Assembly: GCA_013339765.2 (NCBI GenBank)
Contig: CM023454.1
Location: forward strand, 41,735,177-41,799,176
DNA from: Haemaphysalis longicornis
Lineage: Eukaryota; Arthropoda; Arachnida; Ixodida; Ixodidae
Direction: 5' to 3'
DNA: 64,000 nt
The stretch's first letter is position 1. The number at the start of each line of letters is the position of its first letter. The position numbers and the translations under genes are program-made. This document shows positions 45,961-58,500 of the stretch, one piece after another. A model generated the notes under the pieces. It saw nothing but the letters and a program-made list of their open reading frames with translations. It ran no database searches and was not told the DNA's origin.

Positions 45961-48210
45961 AGTCTCTAGTAAGCACTAATGCTTTATTTTCAAGTTGCAC
46001 CTTTGCACAATCACTACAGGGTGCTTAAGGGGGCGAGCAATGGCATTGAGAAGCTAAAGAATAAAATAAATGAGAAGAAATAAAATGAATGCCACGAGCG
46101 CCAGAATGCAACAAAGTGATGCAACCATGTTTGGCAACGAAATGTTGGTGTCCACGTAGCCAAGCGTTAATAAATTAGGTAGCAGTGAACACCGCCTTTC
46201 CACTTTATTGAAAATAAATACTCAGCCATCTTTGTTACCAACGTCCGCACAGAGCTACAACAACAGTGCAGGTAATATATTATTTTCAAAGGTTATTATC
46301 AAACCTGGAGGGCAGCGGAGAGCGTCAATGTGAAGTGCGGTTTTTAGCCACAAAAACCACACTGTCTAAAGTCGCGAGAACAATGGGATTAGCTTGGAAT
46401 AAACACCACCGTTGGTTCTGTCGCAGTGAGAACCCAAAGGCCGCGTCCTAGGAAACATCTCAATATAGAATTAACGAAGTCAAAAGGAAGCAGCACGCTT
46501 TCGAGTTGAAAAACGAAAGAGGATATGAAACATGGAGATTCCACCAGAAACAGCGAAACCTTTTTGACGTACAAAAACCGCGAAAAAATTATTGAAGAAC
46601 AAAAACCACGAAGACAATCATATAGAGCTTTCGAAATATGCACCACCCCCGAGATAAACCTCGCCAGAGGTGGTCGCTTGCTGGCAGAGAACTTTTTGCT
46701 CAAATCAAATCTTTCTACTCTTCTTGACATATGGCTCTAGGTGAAAAACACGTCGCCTACAGAGGAGTCCTTGGTTCATATACCGAGACTCCGAAAAAGT
46801 AGTCTATTGTTGAAGCAATAACAGAAAAGGGGGTAGATGTGACAGTGATTGCTGCAATAAAATATCTTGAAAGCCGCGGAGCAGAAACAGAATATAGTTG
46901 CACAAGTTTTTCCTTACTTTCCTTTTTCCACAAGTTTTTCATCACAAGTGATTTCAATTTGAACAGCCAATATTCAGAAATGGTATTGCATTGTTTCCAA
47001 TTGCATCATAATAAATTTTACAGGAATCTACACGTGTTGGAGATGAAGTGTTGGTCTACGCAAATAATAGGACAAAGAATTTACAAAAAATAACAGGCTA
47101 CAGTTTTTCTCCAGAAATGGGCAAAATTCAGCAGACACGTTTAGCAAGATACTGCAACCAATATAGTTTGCATGACCAATCGTTTCGAAAGCAAGATGCA
47201 CCGATTTTTAAAGAAAAGTATCTTTTCTGTGTAATTTTAAATTCGCCCTCACAGCTGATTGCTTGTGAAACAAATCTTAGAATTTCTGCACATTTCTTAT
47301 AATGCACCACAAACACGTTTTTTTACACAGCTAAACCCAGCACATTTCATATTGGCGGGTAACGTTTTAGAGCTCAAAAGCAATGCTGATTTATTTGTTA
47401 TCTAACAACGTCAAAACAAGATATACAAAAAATTGCTAAACTGAACAGAATCTTTTACGCTGAGTGTTCCGCAAAAGTATCTATTCATTATTCTACAATT
47501 AATTGCTGAGCGTTTAAGATATGCCTTTCATTTAACAAGGACAGTTCTCAATCATGAGAGAAATAAACCGAATGCAAACTTACATATACTTTTTTCTGCA
47601 AAAATACGAACACTTAGAAAATATAATATAAAAATGACATATTTGCTTTGGTCTTAACGTTTCCACCCCGACGAAAAACCGGCGAGTCGGTATTTTATAT
47701 TTGACCCATTCTTCGAGTGATATTCTACGGTGAACCCAATTGGTATATTTGTATATGTTTAGCTGAAATGACGAATCGGTATGGCTACACAAATAACAAA
47801 TGTGTATATTAAAAAAATTGCGCATACGTATGATAGACAATCTAGCGAGAGTATCATAGTGAGGAATTCTGTAAACGCATCACGAATTGTAATTTTTTGT
47901 TTATAACAAACGTGGTGAGATATTTCAATCAAATATAAGTATTCTGCTTATTTTTGAATGCCGAGACAGGCTCGGCAAAGCTACAAGAAGTAGTAGCTCA
48001 AGTACTCACTTCCGAAGAAGAGAACATGCAGCGTGTAAGCCACCCCTCTGCTACTCCAGACGCCAGCATTATCTGACTTAATACAAGTCTGTCCATCGGG
48101 AGGTTCAGTACTCATATTTGCCTGCGCGCTGTACTATTGCGTAGCATGGTAATCTAAACCAAACGAATTTCTTAAAACGACTAATAAACAAGCTGGGCCA
48201 TTAGCTACCC
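45961..48210. other. AT-rich, no gene recognised
   Basis: Short ORFs only; no recognisable motif, RNA gene or long repeat. Not shared with any other part of the window that I can see. Confidence 0.55.
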
Positions 48211-49273
48211 TGTTGACCACTCTTCGCTCCACTAGGGCAAGGCTTGCGGGGATTGCGGAGCTCCGCCATCTTTCCTACCCCTCTCGGCCCACCGCGGCGG
48301 CGAGAGTGGTGCAACCTCTCTCTTCGCGGCCACGCGCTTCCCTCTCCGGGATGATGCCCGTGGGATCGGGGCGGCAGAGAGGCGGGGACGAACGCCGCAC
48401 GTGACAGGTTTCGCTTCGAAGTTCCGGTGTCTTGGTCCAGGGCAGCCGACGTAGGGAGAGCCTCTTTGGATACCTGCCATCATCGGGAGCGGCCGTAAGT
48501 ACGACTTGCTCCTTTTAAATACAGAGCATTTCTTAGTCTCGCCTCTTCCTGCGTCGGACGGCGTCCACCGCTCCGCGTCCGCAGCAGGTGCGCCTCTCCT
48601 CCTTCCCTCATCTCTCTCACCAGCAGCTGGCGCGCGATGCGTCGTAGTCAGCCCGGTCGCTCCGTCGCGGTCTCGGCGTAACAGGTGCGTGATAGCAGCG
48701 CGGTGGGGCGTGGAAGGGCGCGCCTGCTTGCGCATGCACGATCTCCCCCCGGTGCTGCTCTCCCTCTACTGCGCGCGCTGCAAATATAAAGCGGGTAGTG
48801 GTCGCTCGTGCTTCAGTCACTGCGTTGCTCCTTCTTTCCTTGGTTGACACTCGCTCCACCCTAACGCGACTTTACTCTCCTCTCTCTACCCCAAACCAAC
48901 TCCAACGCAACTACGACCCAACTACCCACCCTAACGCGACTTTACACGGCGTTAACGACCCCCAATGCTCTGCATTTACTCGTGTTCCCCTCGCGGGAAG
49001 GCACGGGAATTTTTTTTTGCCTTCCTTTGTCCGCCCTCGCGCCTGTTTCTCCTGTCCTGCCCAAGGTGGTCATGGCGGTGTAGAGCGACGCTCCCGACGT
49101 CCCCTTATTGCACTGCAATACACGTCCGCATGGGCGAATTCGGTGTCCTGTGTTCCTTGCTGTTTTCTGCCGGTTTCGCCAAGTTGGCGATCCGTGGCGG
49201 CGTTCAGTAGAGCTAGCATCGCGGCCGAATCTCGAGGATCGAGCTCTGCCGCCGTAAGTACCCTGGCCCAACA
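48211..49273 (+). repeat. candidate LTR / retroelement promoter region
   Basis: A GC-rich stretch ends CAACA at 49273, directly before a primer-binding-site-like sequence and a gag-like ORF, so it is probably a long 5' LTR. The left limit (a TGTTGAC at 48211) is a guess, because no second copy is in the window. It contains TATA and initiator signals, two GTAAGT splice-donor-like sequences (48495 and 49253) and a 20-base direct repeat (CCACCCTAACGCGACTTTAC at 48856-48875 and 48926-48945). Confidence 0.5.
48784..48817 (+). promoter_or_regulatory. TATA box and TCAGT initiator
   Basis: TATAAAG begins at about 48785 and TCAGTC lies at about 48812-48817. The spacing of about 28 bases is that expected between TATA and an arthropod Pol II initiator. 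It probably starts the genomic RNA of the LTR element. Confidence 0.6.
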
Positions 49274-49276
49274 TTT

Positions 49277-49294
49277 TGAGCGCCCGAACGTGGG
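49277..49294 (+). promoter_or_regulatory. candidate tRNA primer-binding site
   Basis: GAGCGCCCGAACGTGGGA resembles the TGGCGCCCGAAC class of priming sites and the site at 11648-11665. It follows the inferred LTR end by three bases. Confidence 0.55.
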
Positions 49295-49337
49295 ACTCGT
49301 CTTCAAGTGAATTCGAGGTTCGCAAGCTCGCAGGAAC

Positions 49338-49744
49338 ATGGCACAGGATTATGAGTTGGCGGATTTGATGCTGTTGGCCGATCTTTTTGATCATACCCGG
49401 CAGGTCCTGCGATGCTCTGCATCAACAGCGCCCACCGCAGGAGCGACTCGGGTCCCCCTTCTCCACGGCCACTACGCAACTGTGAGTGCGGTTTGCGCAG
49501 CGATGGGAATTTCGGAAAGTTTCGAATTCCGTGAGCGCTCTACGTAAGGTGACGCCACGCGCTCAACTCCCATGTGCCGGGCCTACGCAGAAGCTGAAGC
49601 CCGATACGGCGCGCCGTTCGTGCAAGTGAGCACGCAGGCGTCCGTAAACGGAGGAATGACTGTGGATGCAGCTTCAATCGCGAATGCTCTCGCAAGCGCC
49701 ATGCAGCAAGTGTTGCAGGTGGCGCGCTCACCATGGCAATGTTA
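49338..49744 (+). pseudogene. gag N-terminal fragment, truncated by composite block
   Basis: A first open piece runs 49338-49547 (MAQDYELADLMLLADLF...). After a frame change a second piece runs from ATG 49572 (MCRAYAEAEARYGAPFVQV...DAASIANALASAMQQVLQVARS) to a TAA at 49742. The alanine/glutamine-rich helical run resembles N-termini of arthropod Gypsy gag proteins, but no gag core domain is present. The ORF ends within the first bases of the duplicated block, so the block or its RTE end truncated this element. Confidence 0.5.
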
Positions 49745-52490
49745 AACAGGACAACTTTATCTAGCGAGGCGAGTCTAGACGTGTTCGAATAATTAGAGGG
49801 TACAAATTGGAATATAATATGGCTCAGCAAAGTTACTACTACAGGTAAAGCCTTGACAGTGCCTAAAAATATACACGTGGTATGTTACCGTGGTCTAGTA
49901 TACAGAAGAGAATTAGGAGTTGGAGTTCTAGTGAATAAAAGCATAGCGGGCAACATACGATCACTATAGCATTACCGATAGGGCAGCCGGTCTTGAAGTT
50001 TGGCTAATTAGGAGGTACAAATTCATTGTGGTACAGGGCTACGCGCCTACATCGATCCACGACGATCAGCTAGTTGAAAGCTTCTTTGTAGATGTGGAAT
50101 CAGCGAAGGGTAAAATAAAAACACAGGATGCTGTATTTATGGGTGAATGTAAAGCTAAAGTAGGTAACAAGCGCGCTGGAGACATGGCAGTTGGGAACTA
50201 CGTTCTGGGGTGTAGAAATAAAACAGGGGAGCTATTAGTGCAGTTCGTTCGCAGAACGGAATACTCTACACACTATTAATACCTTCTTCTGCAAACGGTA
50301 GAGCCGAAAATGTGTGCGGAGAAGCCCGAATTGGTAGCATAATAAAGAAATCGACTTCGAACTATGTGATAACCTTGGCGTCGTGCAGGATATAAAAATG
50401 CTTATGTGGGTAAGGTGTAGTGACCACCGCATTGTCAGATCTCGAATTAGGGTGTAGTATCAAGCTACTATGAAAGCAGACAATAATGAGCTTAGAGTAC
50501 GACGGACAGTTGGAAAATCCTGGAAACCGCTGCTGAACCGACATTCTGCATTTACAGGGGCAGCAAAGTTTACCATACAGGAAGCCAGGGACAATCTTAC
50601 ATGCATTATGACGGACTGTTCAGCAAAAGTAGGAGGTACCATCGCTAGACAGGAAAATGGTATATCTTCCAAGGAGACCAAAGATTTAACTATAAAACAG
50701 AAAACATGACAATCTCCACCCCAGCTGACTGAATAAGACTAACGTATAATTCGAAGTTAATAAGCGTAACACAGCTAACACACAGCAAACACTTGAGATG
50801 ATCGAGCATGCTGTACACAACTTAGGCAGCATGAAAACGGTGAGCAGGTGCCTACGTGTAGGGAAAAAGTATATGTATGCGCATGAAAATAAGCACGGCC
50901 AGGTCATCACAAACACAAATAATTGTTGTAGTAGCTGAGGAGTTCTATGGAGATCTGTACCCTAGCCGCGACAATAAAAAATTAGCAGAAGAGTATGTAG
51001 TTCCGAGGCGATAAACTATCCACCAGTAATGAAAATGCAAGGGTGCAAAGCAACTGGTTAGGATATAACAACAGCAGACCTCTGGAAGGATGGCGGCAAA
51101 TTGTACTACGAAAGTCCGCATACCTGTATACGCAACGCCTAATGTCCGCGAGTGTACCACAATTTTTTTAAACGCGAAAATTATCCAAAGCCATAAGAAA
51201 GGCGACATGAAAGACTTGAAATAGTACAGGCCGATCAGCTTATTGTAAGTCGTCTATAAGGTACTTACGGAGGTAGTAGCAAACAGAATTTCTGCCGCCA
51301 TAGATTTTATTCAAATCAGTAAGCAAGCAGTGTTTCGTGAAGGCCATTTACAATGAACCACAGTAACACAATCAAGCAGGTAATAGACAAAAGCCCGGAG
51401 TAAACTCAACACTTATTTATAACCTTCATAGATCATGAAAATCCTTTTGACTCGCTCGAATGCTCAGCAGTCTTTCAGGCATTTGGGAATCATAATGTAC
51501 ACGAGCATTACAAATATACTAGAGGATATCTATAATGTGTCCACAGCTACCGTCATCCTCCATAAGGAGAGCAGTAAAATGCCTGTTAAGAAGGCTATCA
51601 GACAAGGACACGCGATCTCTCCAATACTATTCACAGCATGTTTACAAAGGTATGCGAACATTGAATTGGGAACAAGTTATGTAAGTGTTATTGGAGATTA
51701 TCTCCGTAACCTCACAATTGCTTAAGGCGTTGCCTTGGTAAGTATTTCGGGGGATTATTTGCAAAGCATGCTTGCCACACAGGACAAGCATAGTAGAACA
51801 ATGGGCTTGAAAATTAATATGCTGGAAAATAAAGCAATGCTCAATGTCCTCTGGAAAGCACAGCATTTTGAGATAGGCGGCAAGGGAGTGGAAGAGGCAA
51901 GCGAATATATCTACTTAGAAAAGTAGTTACCCCGGCGCCAACCATGATGCAGATATGATTAGAAGGATAACTAGGGGTTTGAGTGCATTCGGCAGGGACT
52001 TTAAGGCAACGAATTGCAGCCTACTATTGTCCCTGAAGAAAAAAGTGTGTGACAGCTGCAAGTTACCTGTACTCACCTACGGAGAACAAACTTGGAGGCT
52101 CATAAAAAGGTTCAACGTAAATTGAAGATGAATCAGCGAAGAACAGAAACCAAGATTGCATTAATAAGATAAAGGGACAAGACGTGAGCGGAGTGGGTAA
52201 GGAAAGAAATGCGTGTTAAGGACACATTATTACAAATTGGTATGAAGAAATTGGTATGGACCGGGCTTGTAATGCGAAAGCAAAATAACCATTGGTCATT
52301 AAGGGTGACGCGGTGGATCCCCGGAGAAGGCAAGCGTGGCTTGTGGATGCAGAAGGTAACTGGCCAGATTAGAAAAGATGGCTGCTGGTATAAACTGGTC
52401 GCTGTTGGTACAGGACTAGGATCACTGGAGATCTAGTGGAAAGGCCTTTGCCCTGGTGTGGGCGTACGGAAGCTGTAAAGGATGATGACT
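49745..52490 (+). mobile_element. RTE-type LINE, decayed (copy 2)
   Basis: Endonuclease: VTTTGKALTVPKNIH...NKSIAGNIRS (49830-49965), VQGYAPTSIHDDQLVESFFVDVES (50028-50105), then AVFMGECKAKVGNKRAGDMAVGNYVLGCRNKTGELLVQF (50130-50245). Linker: SAKVGGTIARQENG (50620-50660). RT: KDLK-stop-YRP (51213-51233), then KKAIRQGHAISPILFTACLQ (51589-51650). C-terminus: LKMNQRRTETK (52120-52155) through GLVMRKQNNHWSLRVTRWIPGEGKR (52263-52340). It is slightly better preserved than copy 1 but still full of stops. Confidence 0.83.
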
Positions 52491-53505
52491 GACCATTAGA
52501 AGCATTTGATTCCGTGACCAATGCTGCCGTGCTAGAACCACTGAATGACCAGCACATAGAAGAGAACTACAGAAGACATTTATAAGGCATATGTAAGGAA
52601 TATACAAGCACGATAAACCTCCTTAGGCGAGGCGAAAAACCATTTCAGCAAAAGTGTTCACAGCATGTCTGGAGGGGTGTTTCCACAGCCTCACTGCGAA
52701 AACATAGGATTAAGAGTAAGCGGGGAATATCTGAGCCATTTGAGGATACCAGCCGAAATATTATTGCCGAGTGAGACTACACAACACATCAAACTATGCT
52801 TGATTAACTACAAGTATAAAGGACAGCCTTGAGAAGAAAAATAAACATGATTCAATCTAAAGCTATGATGAATAAACTTTCAAAAAACGCCTTTTTCAGC
52901 TGAAAAGCGAAACTCCAGAATTGAACGAATAAAACTAACTCGGAAAGATGGCCAGTGCTTACCCAAACCACGAAAAAGAAATCTGGCGCAAACTGGGTAC
53001 GGGTTACGGAGCACTCGGCAAGCACTCCCTTATAATAAAAGAAAGCTACCTCTGCCACTCAAAAAGAAACATCTACAACCTGTGCATACCACCGATTATG
53101 ACGTATGGAGCTGAATCTTGGCGCCTTATTAAACAACTTGAAAGAAAACTTGGGTTTTTTTAATCTGCCACGAAACCAATATTGTTAACAACTGTACTCA
53201 GGGACCAGACAGGAGCAAACTGGATCAGAGAAACTGGAGTAAAATATATCATAGTTGAAATAAAGTAAAATTTACGAACTCGTTCTGGTGACCTAGTAAG
53301 GTCCACCGACCGCGGGTGGACAACTTGGGCAATATAGTGAAAACCAAGAGATGGGTCTAGAACAAAGGGAAGGACAGAAATTCGTTGGACGCATGAAACA
53401 CAAAATTCGGGGGTAAGGCGGGAACTCCAGAAGAGCAGGACAGGAGCAGTTGGAGGTCAATGGGAGAGGTATGCATTCATCAGTGGACCTGAGTAAGCTA
53501 TGATG
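52491..53505 (+). pseudogene. second RTE-type reverse transcriptase, 3' portion (copy 2)
   Basis: Equivalent of 8366-9375: ASAYPNHEKEIWRKLGTGYGALGKHS (52948-53030), YNLCIPPIMTYGAESWRLIKQLERKLG (53073-53155), then a decayed C-terminus to about 53500. Many stops. Confidence 0.72.
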
Positions 53506-54971
53506 ATGGCGACAATGGGCACCAAATCCCTAGACAATGTCTCCGCGAAATATTCTTAGGAAAACTTCATCGAATGAGTAGTAGCAACAACGATTTGATG
53601 TACGTAACCCTAATCAAAGAGTGTATGTCGGTATTGATAATGTTTTAACCTGGGCGCATTCTTTCTACTACAAGACACAAACCGCATTCTTTTGCAATTT
53701 TCGATAGATATTACTTCCAAAGCAAAAGGGAAAATGAAACTGGGAGGGGCTAGTTTATTTGTATGCTTTAGGCAATGGTTGCCTGCTTCTTTAGCATATG
53801 AGGACAAGCATTCACAGGATATAGCAATTGAAAGTATCTTAATAATAAAGAAAAATCCCTGCATAAAAATTGTAAATCTCGGCAAAATGTTAAGATACTT
53901 TGAGAAACTAATTTTCACCAAATTTGTTTCTGCATGGTACTGAAGACACCAGACTCACAGCCGTTTTCGTTTGAACTGGACATCAAACGACATTTGAGAT
54001 TTTCTACATTACATCTGCTAATTACAAAAACTGGTTCGTGATTAAAGACTGCACCTTCAGTTCTACACCAGAATATAATTCTGCCTTGGAAGGCGGCAAA
54101 GGCGAGGCATTTTCATGCGCATAGACCGTGATGAATTACACATTAAACATACAAAGGAATAACGGTTTCTACAAATTAATGGCAGCATAATAGACAGCCG
54201 TGGCACGGAGATGGTTTTGAAACGTGGCCCCGTTTCCGAACCATAAAGCTGCACCAACAGGCAAGATACATGCACCTTCGCTTCATTCTGGGTCAAGCAA
54301 AAACATCAGCAAAGAAGGAAGTTCCTTCACATCAAGGCTGGGGGTGCAACGCGACGCCAGATACCGCCAGATAAAGCCAGATGCACAAATTATTACGGCG
54401 CTTCCTTCAAAACTAACCGCAATGTTCGAGTTCTTGTAAATGCTACATCGTGGGTGCCCACAACCAATGGCTGATTAGTTCAAAAAAGCTGAGCGTCAAG
54501 GTTGCGGTGTGTGTCCTTTCCAGCTCCCATCATGGCCACGTTGGACAACCGGGCAATTCCGCCTACTTCATAAACTGCAGTCGTGGAAGCTGCGCGCATG
54601 TCCTACGCCATGCGACGTCATGCTAGCACACGTTGGAGGTGATGACTTCAATGCCAGTGTCCAAGTGTACCAACGGCGGGCAGAGGACTGCCGGAAGATT
54701 GCTGGCGGGCATAATTTGGAACCACAACTGGTAAATGCTGGAAACCAGAACCCTGGATCCGTAGACACGAAATATCACCCACGTGATCTTGGGGTTGTAA
54801 ACTACAATCTAATGACCCAAACAGATTAAGAAGCTCCAGCGAGGGTATTATGAGCCCTACAGAATTGATGAATGCGTTAAAAAGTTTTTTACGAAGAAAC
54901 TCCGTTGACTACTCGGGGACATTGCGAGGATACCGACGGCCAGAACTCGCCCACTTGTTCCCCGGGAGCCT
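53506..54971. other. unrecognised part of composite block (copy 2)
   Basis: Equivalent of 9376-10863. The 89-codon ORF of copy 1 is broken here by a TGA near 53940. The 54850-54970 segment is open (PTELMNALKSFLRRNSVDYSG...) and runs up to the LINE insertion point. Function unknown. Confidence 0.5.
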
Positions 54972-54973
54972 CA

Positions 54974-56146
54974 ACGGTGAAATACGGCGCGGTCTTACTC
55001 CGCTGCAGCCTGTACCGCCAACACCATCAGGTATGCCGACAATGCGGCAAAATCGGGCATCGTCAAGACGTATGCCCGCATTGTCAAACGAAAATATGCT
55101 TCGCATGCGGAAAGCCCAATCCAGGAGAGAATCACGAAGAAGAATGCAAGCCTCACTGCAAGCTGTGTAGTGGCCCGCACCCCACAGGGGCACCCGGCTG
55201 CTCAAACCGATTCAAAATGCCATACTTAGTCAAGAAACGACGCTGGGAACGCGCGCAGCCACCCCCACCGCAGTGCGCACGTGCACCGAGCAGAAACCCC
55301 GCCAATTTCCCACCTCTCGAAACTCAATGTCAACGGGAGAGGAGCCGCAGCTGCACGCGGCGAAACTCCGCCCACCAGGATCGCTCGGCCTCCGGCAGGC
55401 GCGAAAGCCGCAGCAGAAGCGCTCGGCGCGGTAGCAGAAACGGTCGCAAAGCGTCTGGCTCCTGTGAAAGGGTTAAGTGGTCGGACGTAGTAATGAACCC
55501 CAAGCAAGGCACCAGCCCGCCAAAGCAGCACAAGACCGTGATGCAAGCCCTACAAGAAGAGAACGCCGAACTCAAGGCAGAGATCAGACGTCTGGATCAG
55601 CGCCTCGAAGAGGCGGTACGGCACCTTCGCAACCCACCGCAACAGCAGCGGGAGCAACCGAAGACAGCAGCAACTGCTCCGCAACCGGAGCGGGAACAAG
55701 GGAGAGTTCCCCGGCCCCAGTCCCTCACGCCGCGGCATCAACAACCCCCACAGCACACAGCGAGAACACAGGCAAGTCCCCAGCCTACCTTCCAACTCCC
55801 ACAAACGAGCAAGCATGCCCCCAAACAAGAAGCAAAGCCTGCACCCCGCCCAACCTCCCCCGAGGAGAGCATGGAAGAACAAGACGACGAACCCCCCCAG
55901 CCTGCCAACGATGAGACCGAACCCCGCTCAACCAGCGGGATAAGCTCTGCTGTGCGCCTACGTAGGTGCACCGAGAGAATTGATCGCCTCGAAAAAAGAA
56001 TGGATGCCTTCGAGCACCGAGTGAATGCCCGCTTCACCGCCATAGAGCGCCGCCTGGACGCGCTCCAAGACTTCCTATATCGCAAGCTAGGCCGTGAAGA
56101 TGACGCAACAGAAAAGCGCAACCCCACCACCTCCCCGCAAGCATGA
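54974..56146 (+). CDS. LINE ORF1 (gag-like RNA-binding protein), 5' truncated
   Basis: The open frame formally starts at 54905 in flanking DNA. LINE-derived codons begin at about 54974 (TVKYGAVLLRCSLYR), so the natural N-terminus is missing. Zinc knuckles come first: CRQCGKIGHRQDVC (CX2CX4HX4C, from 55034), a variant CFACGKPNP.ENH..EC, and CKLCSGPHPTGAPGC. A basic Arg/Ser-rich stretch follows (about 55325-55490). Two coiled-coil segments lie at about 55555-55640 (ELKAEIRRLDQRLEEAV) and 55978-56090 (RIDRLEKRMDAFEHRV). ORF1 proteins package the element RNA. The frame is uninterrupted to TGA 56144-56146, which overlaps the ORF2 start. Confidence 0.85.
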   Translation, partial: TVKYGAVLLRCSLYRQHHQVCRQCGKIGHRQDVCPHCQTKICFACGKPNPGENHEEECKPHCKLCSGPHPTGAPGCSNRFKMPYLVKKRRWERAQPPPPQCARAPSRNPANFPPLETQCQRERSRSCTRRNSAHQDRSASGRRESRSRSARRGSRNGRKASGSCERVKWSDVVMNPKQGTSPPKQHKTVMQALQEENAELKAEIRRLDQRLEEAVRHLRNPPQQQREQPKTAATAPQPEREQGRVPRPQSLTPRHQQPPQHTARTQASPQPTFQLPQTSKHAPKQEAKPAPRPTSPEESMEEQDDEPPQPANDETEPRSTSGISSAVRLRRCTERIDRLEKRMDAFEHRVNARFTAIERRLDALQDFLYRKLGREDDATEKRNPTTSPQA

Positions 56147-57460
56147 ACATGGCCCGAACACCCGCAAACACAGGCCTGAAAATATGGCAGTGGAATGCCA
56201 ACGGGTTTCGCTGCCGAAAGGCGGTCCTCCAACAACACCTACAAAGCATCGACTCACCGCCCGACATCATCATGGTACAGGAGACCCACACGGAGAGTGC
56301 ACCGACCCTGCCTGGTTACCGAGCGCACGCCAGCCCTCCGAGCTCGAGAGACTGTGGCAAGGGGACAGCGCAGGGAGTGTGTACTTTCGTGAAAAAGGGA
56401 CTCATATTCATCAAGCATGACCACTTCCTCGACCGCAGCACCATAGAACACTGCGCGACCGAGGTGGTGGTCGGGCAAGAAACGACAGGAACCCTCCTGC
56501 TCGTCAACATTTACAGCAATCCAACGCACCGGCAACAAAAGTTCAAAGCCCCTGTTACACAAGCGACACGCACGGCCGCAAACGAAACAATAGTTATCGG
56601 AGGCGACTTCAACGCCCCGCACAAAGAGCTGGGATACAGCCGCCCAACCACCAAAGGGAGAGATCTGCTCGACGAAGCCACCGCTGCAGGATACACCCTC
56701 TACTCGGACCCAGAAACCCCACCCGCATCGGGACCTCCACGACGAAAGACACGAACCCGGACTTGACATTCATCCGACTGTCAACCAAGACTAAGGGAGA
56801 CGTCACGTGGACCAATACGGGCTGCAACCTGGAGAAGCGACCACTACATCCTGGAAGTCGTAATCCCAACAAATGTACATCATACAACCGCACCACGCCG
56901 CCAGCACAAACTCACCAACTGGACACAATCCGCAAGACCCTAGAAGATTCCCATCAACTGCAAGACATCACAGACATCGAAGAGTGGACGTCAGCCGTCA
57001 AGCAAGCGGCGACTGAAGCCACCACCGAAATCGACACCAACGAGGGACATAATTCAAGTCGACAGCAAATTAGCCCACATGATCGAAGCTCGCAAATCGC
57101 TACAACGCCGATGGAAACGACAGAGACATAATCGCAAGCTTCGAAAGAAAGTGGCCGAGATAGGACGAGCCATCGAAAAGTACAGCCAAGAACTGTGTAC
57201 CCAACAGTGGTACGCCATGTGCAGCGCCGCCGACGGTCAACTACACAAGGGCCAGACATGGAAGCTCCTCCGCCACCTCCTGGACGAGACATCGACGAGT
57301 GGTTGCCAACAACACAAGCTCTCCCAAACCATGCACGCAGCACTAAAGGAGTTGGAGAAGAAGAGACAGGCAAGCGCATCAATGCAAATATCTGCCCAGT
57401 ACCCCTGCAGAACAGCACGAAGATTACCAAGGAACCGACAATCCAAACCTGGATAACGAC
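56143..57460 (+). pseudogene. LINE ORF2 endonuclease and linker, frameshifted
   Basis: ORF2 starts at ATG 56143, sharing ATGA with the ORF1 stop. The endonuclease-exonuclease-phosphatase fold is clear: KIWQWNANGFRCR (56173-56215), IIMVQETHTES (56263-56300), LLLVNIYSNP (56497-56525), IVIGGDFNAPHKELGYS (56590-56640) and RSDHYILEVVIP (56833-56868). Two compensating frameshifts, at about 56722 and 56830, put GTSTTKDTNPDLTFI in another frame. The linker SLQRRWKRQRHNRKLRKKVAEI (57091-57160) and a further frame change lead to the RT. Confidence 0.85.
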
Positions 57461-58500
57461 ATCGAGGAGTGGGAAGTCCGGGCCGTGCTACAGGAACTCA
57501 ACTGTAAGTCCGCAGCCGGTCCCGACCAGATCTCCAACAAAGCCTTACGAAACCTGAACGATGGGGCCATCACGGCCCTAACGAAGTACTACAACCGCTG
57601 CTGGCAAACTGGCAAGCTACCGTCGCAGTGGAAAACGGCCCGGACGGTGCTCATACCCAAACCCGGCAAACCCCCCTAGCATAGACCAACTCCGCCCAAT
57701 CTCACTAACGTCGTGCGTGGGAAAGGTGTTCGAGCACGTACTACGAAATAGGTGGCAACGTTACCTCGAGCAAGAAGGCCTCTATCCGGACACCATGCTA
57801 GGGTTCCGGGAGAAGCTCAGTACCCAAGATGCTATGCTGTTACTACAACACGAAATCCTCGACACGACAGTCCCCACCAGAGACAACAGAGCAGTGCTCG
57901 GCCTCGACCTCCAGAGCGCCTTCGACAAGGTGAACCACTCGGCCATCTTGAAGCAGTTCTCTCGGTTAGGAATGGGCCAACGCACCTACAACTACATCCG
58001 GGACCTCCTGTCCAGTCGAACCGTCAAGATCCAGGCGGGAAACCTGCAACTCCAAGAACGAGCACTGGGCAGCATAGGAACTCCACAAGGCTCAGTAATA
58101 TCGCCATTACTCTTCAATTTGGTCATGATTGGAGTGGCCAACCGCCTTCTCTCGGAGGTCCCGCAATTCCGCTACACTATATATGCGGACGACATCACGC
58201 TGTGGGTCTCCGGGGGCAGCGACGGCCACATAGAAGAAACGCTACAAGCCGCCATCAACACCATTGAAAGCCACCTTGCAGACACTGGCCTTAAATGTTC
58301 ACCACAGAAGTCAGAACTCCTCATCATCCCACCACCGAGAAGATACCGGAAACAAGCCGCCCAAGGCGCAGAAAAGATCACATTACACACAAGCGATGGG
58401 CACCATCATCCCAAGAGTCACGATGCTCCGAGTGCTCGGAATGTTCCTCGAAGCAAGCAGAGGTAACGGAACCACAGTCGAGAGACTGGTGACCAAAACT
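57461..58500 (+). pseudogene. LINE ORF2 reverse transcriptase, two main frames
   Basis: First piece: VLQELNCKSAAGPDQISNKALRNL...WKTARTVLIPKPGKPP (57485-57679), ended by a TAG caused by a frame slip at about 57675. The second piece, 57717-58466, is long: GKVFEHVLRNRWQRYLEQE, LGFREKLSTQDAMLLL, LGLDLQSAFDKVNHSAI (catalytic D at about 57906), IGTPQGSVISPLLFNLVM and YADDITLW (58182-58205, catalytic DD intact). The thumb then shifts frame again near 58320-58420. The RT catalytic core is intact across the frames. Confidence 0.88.
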
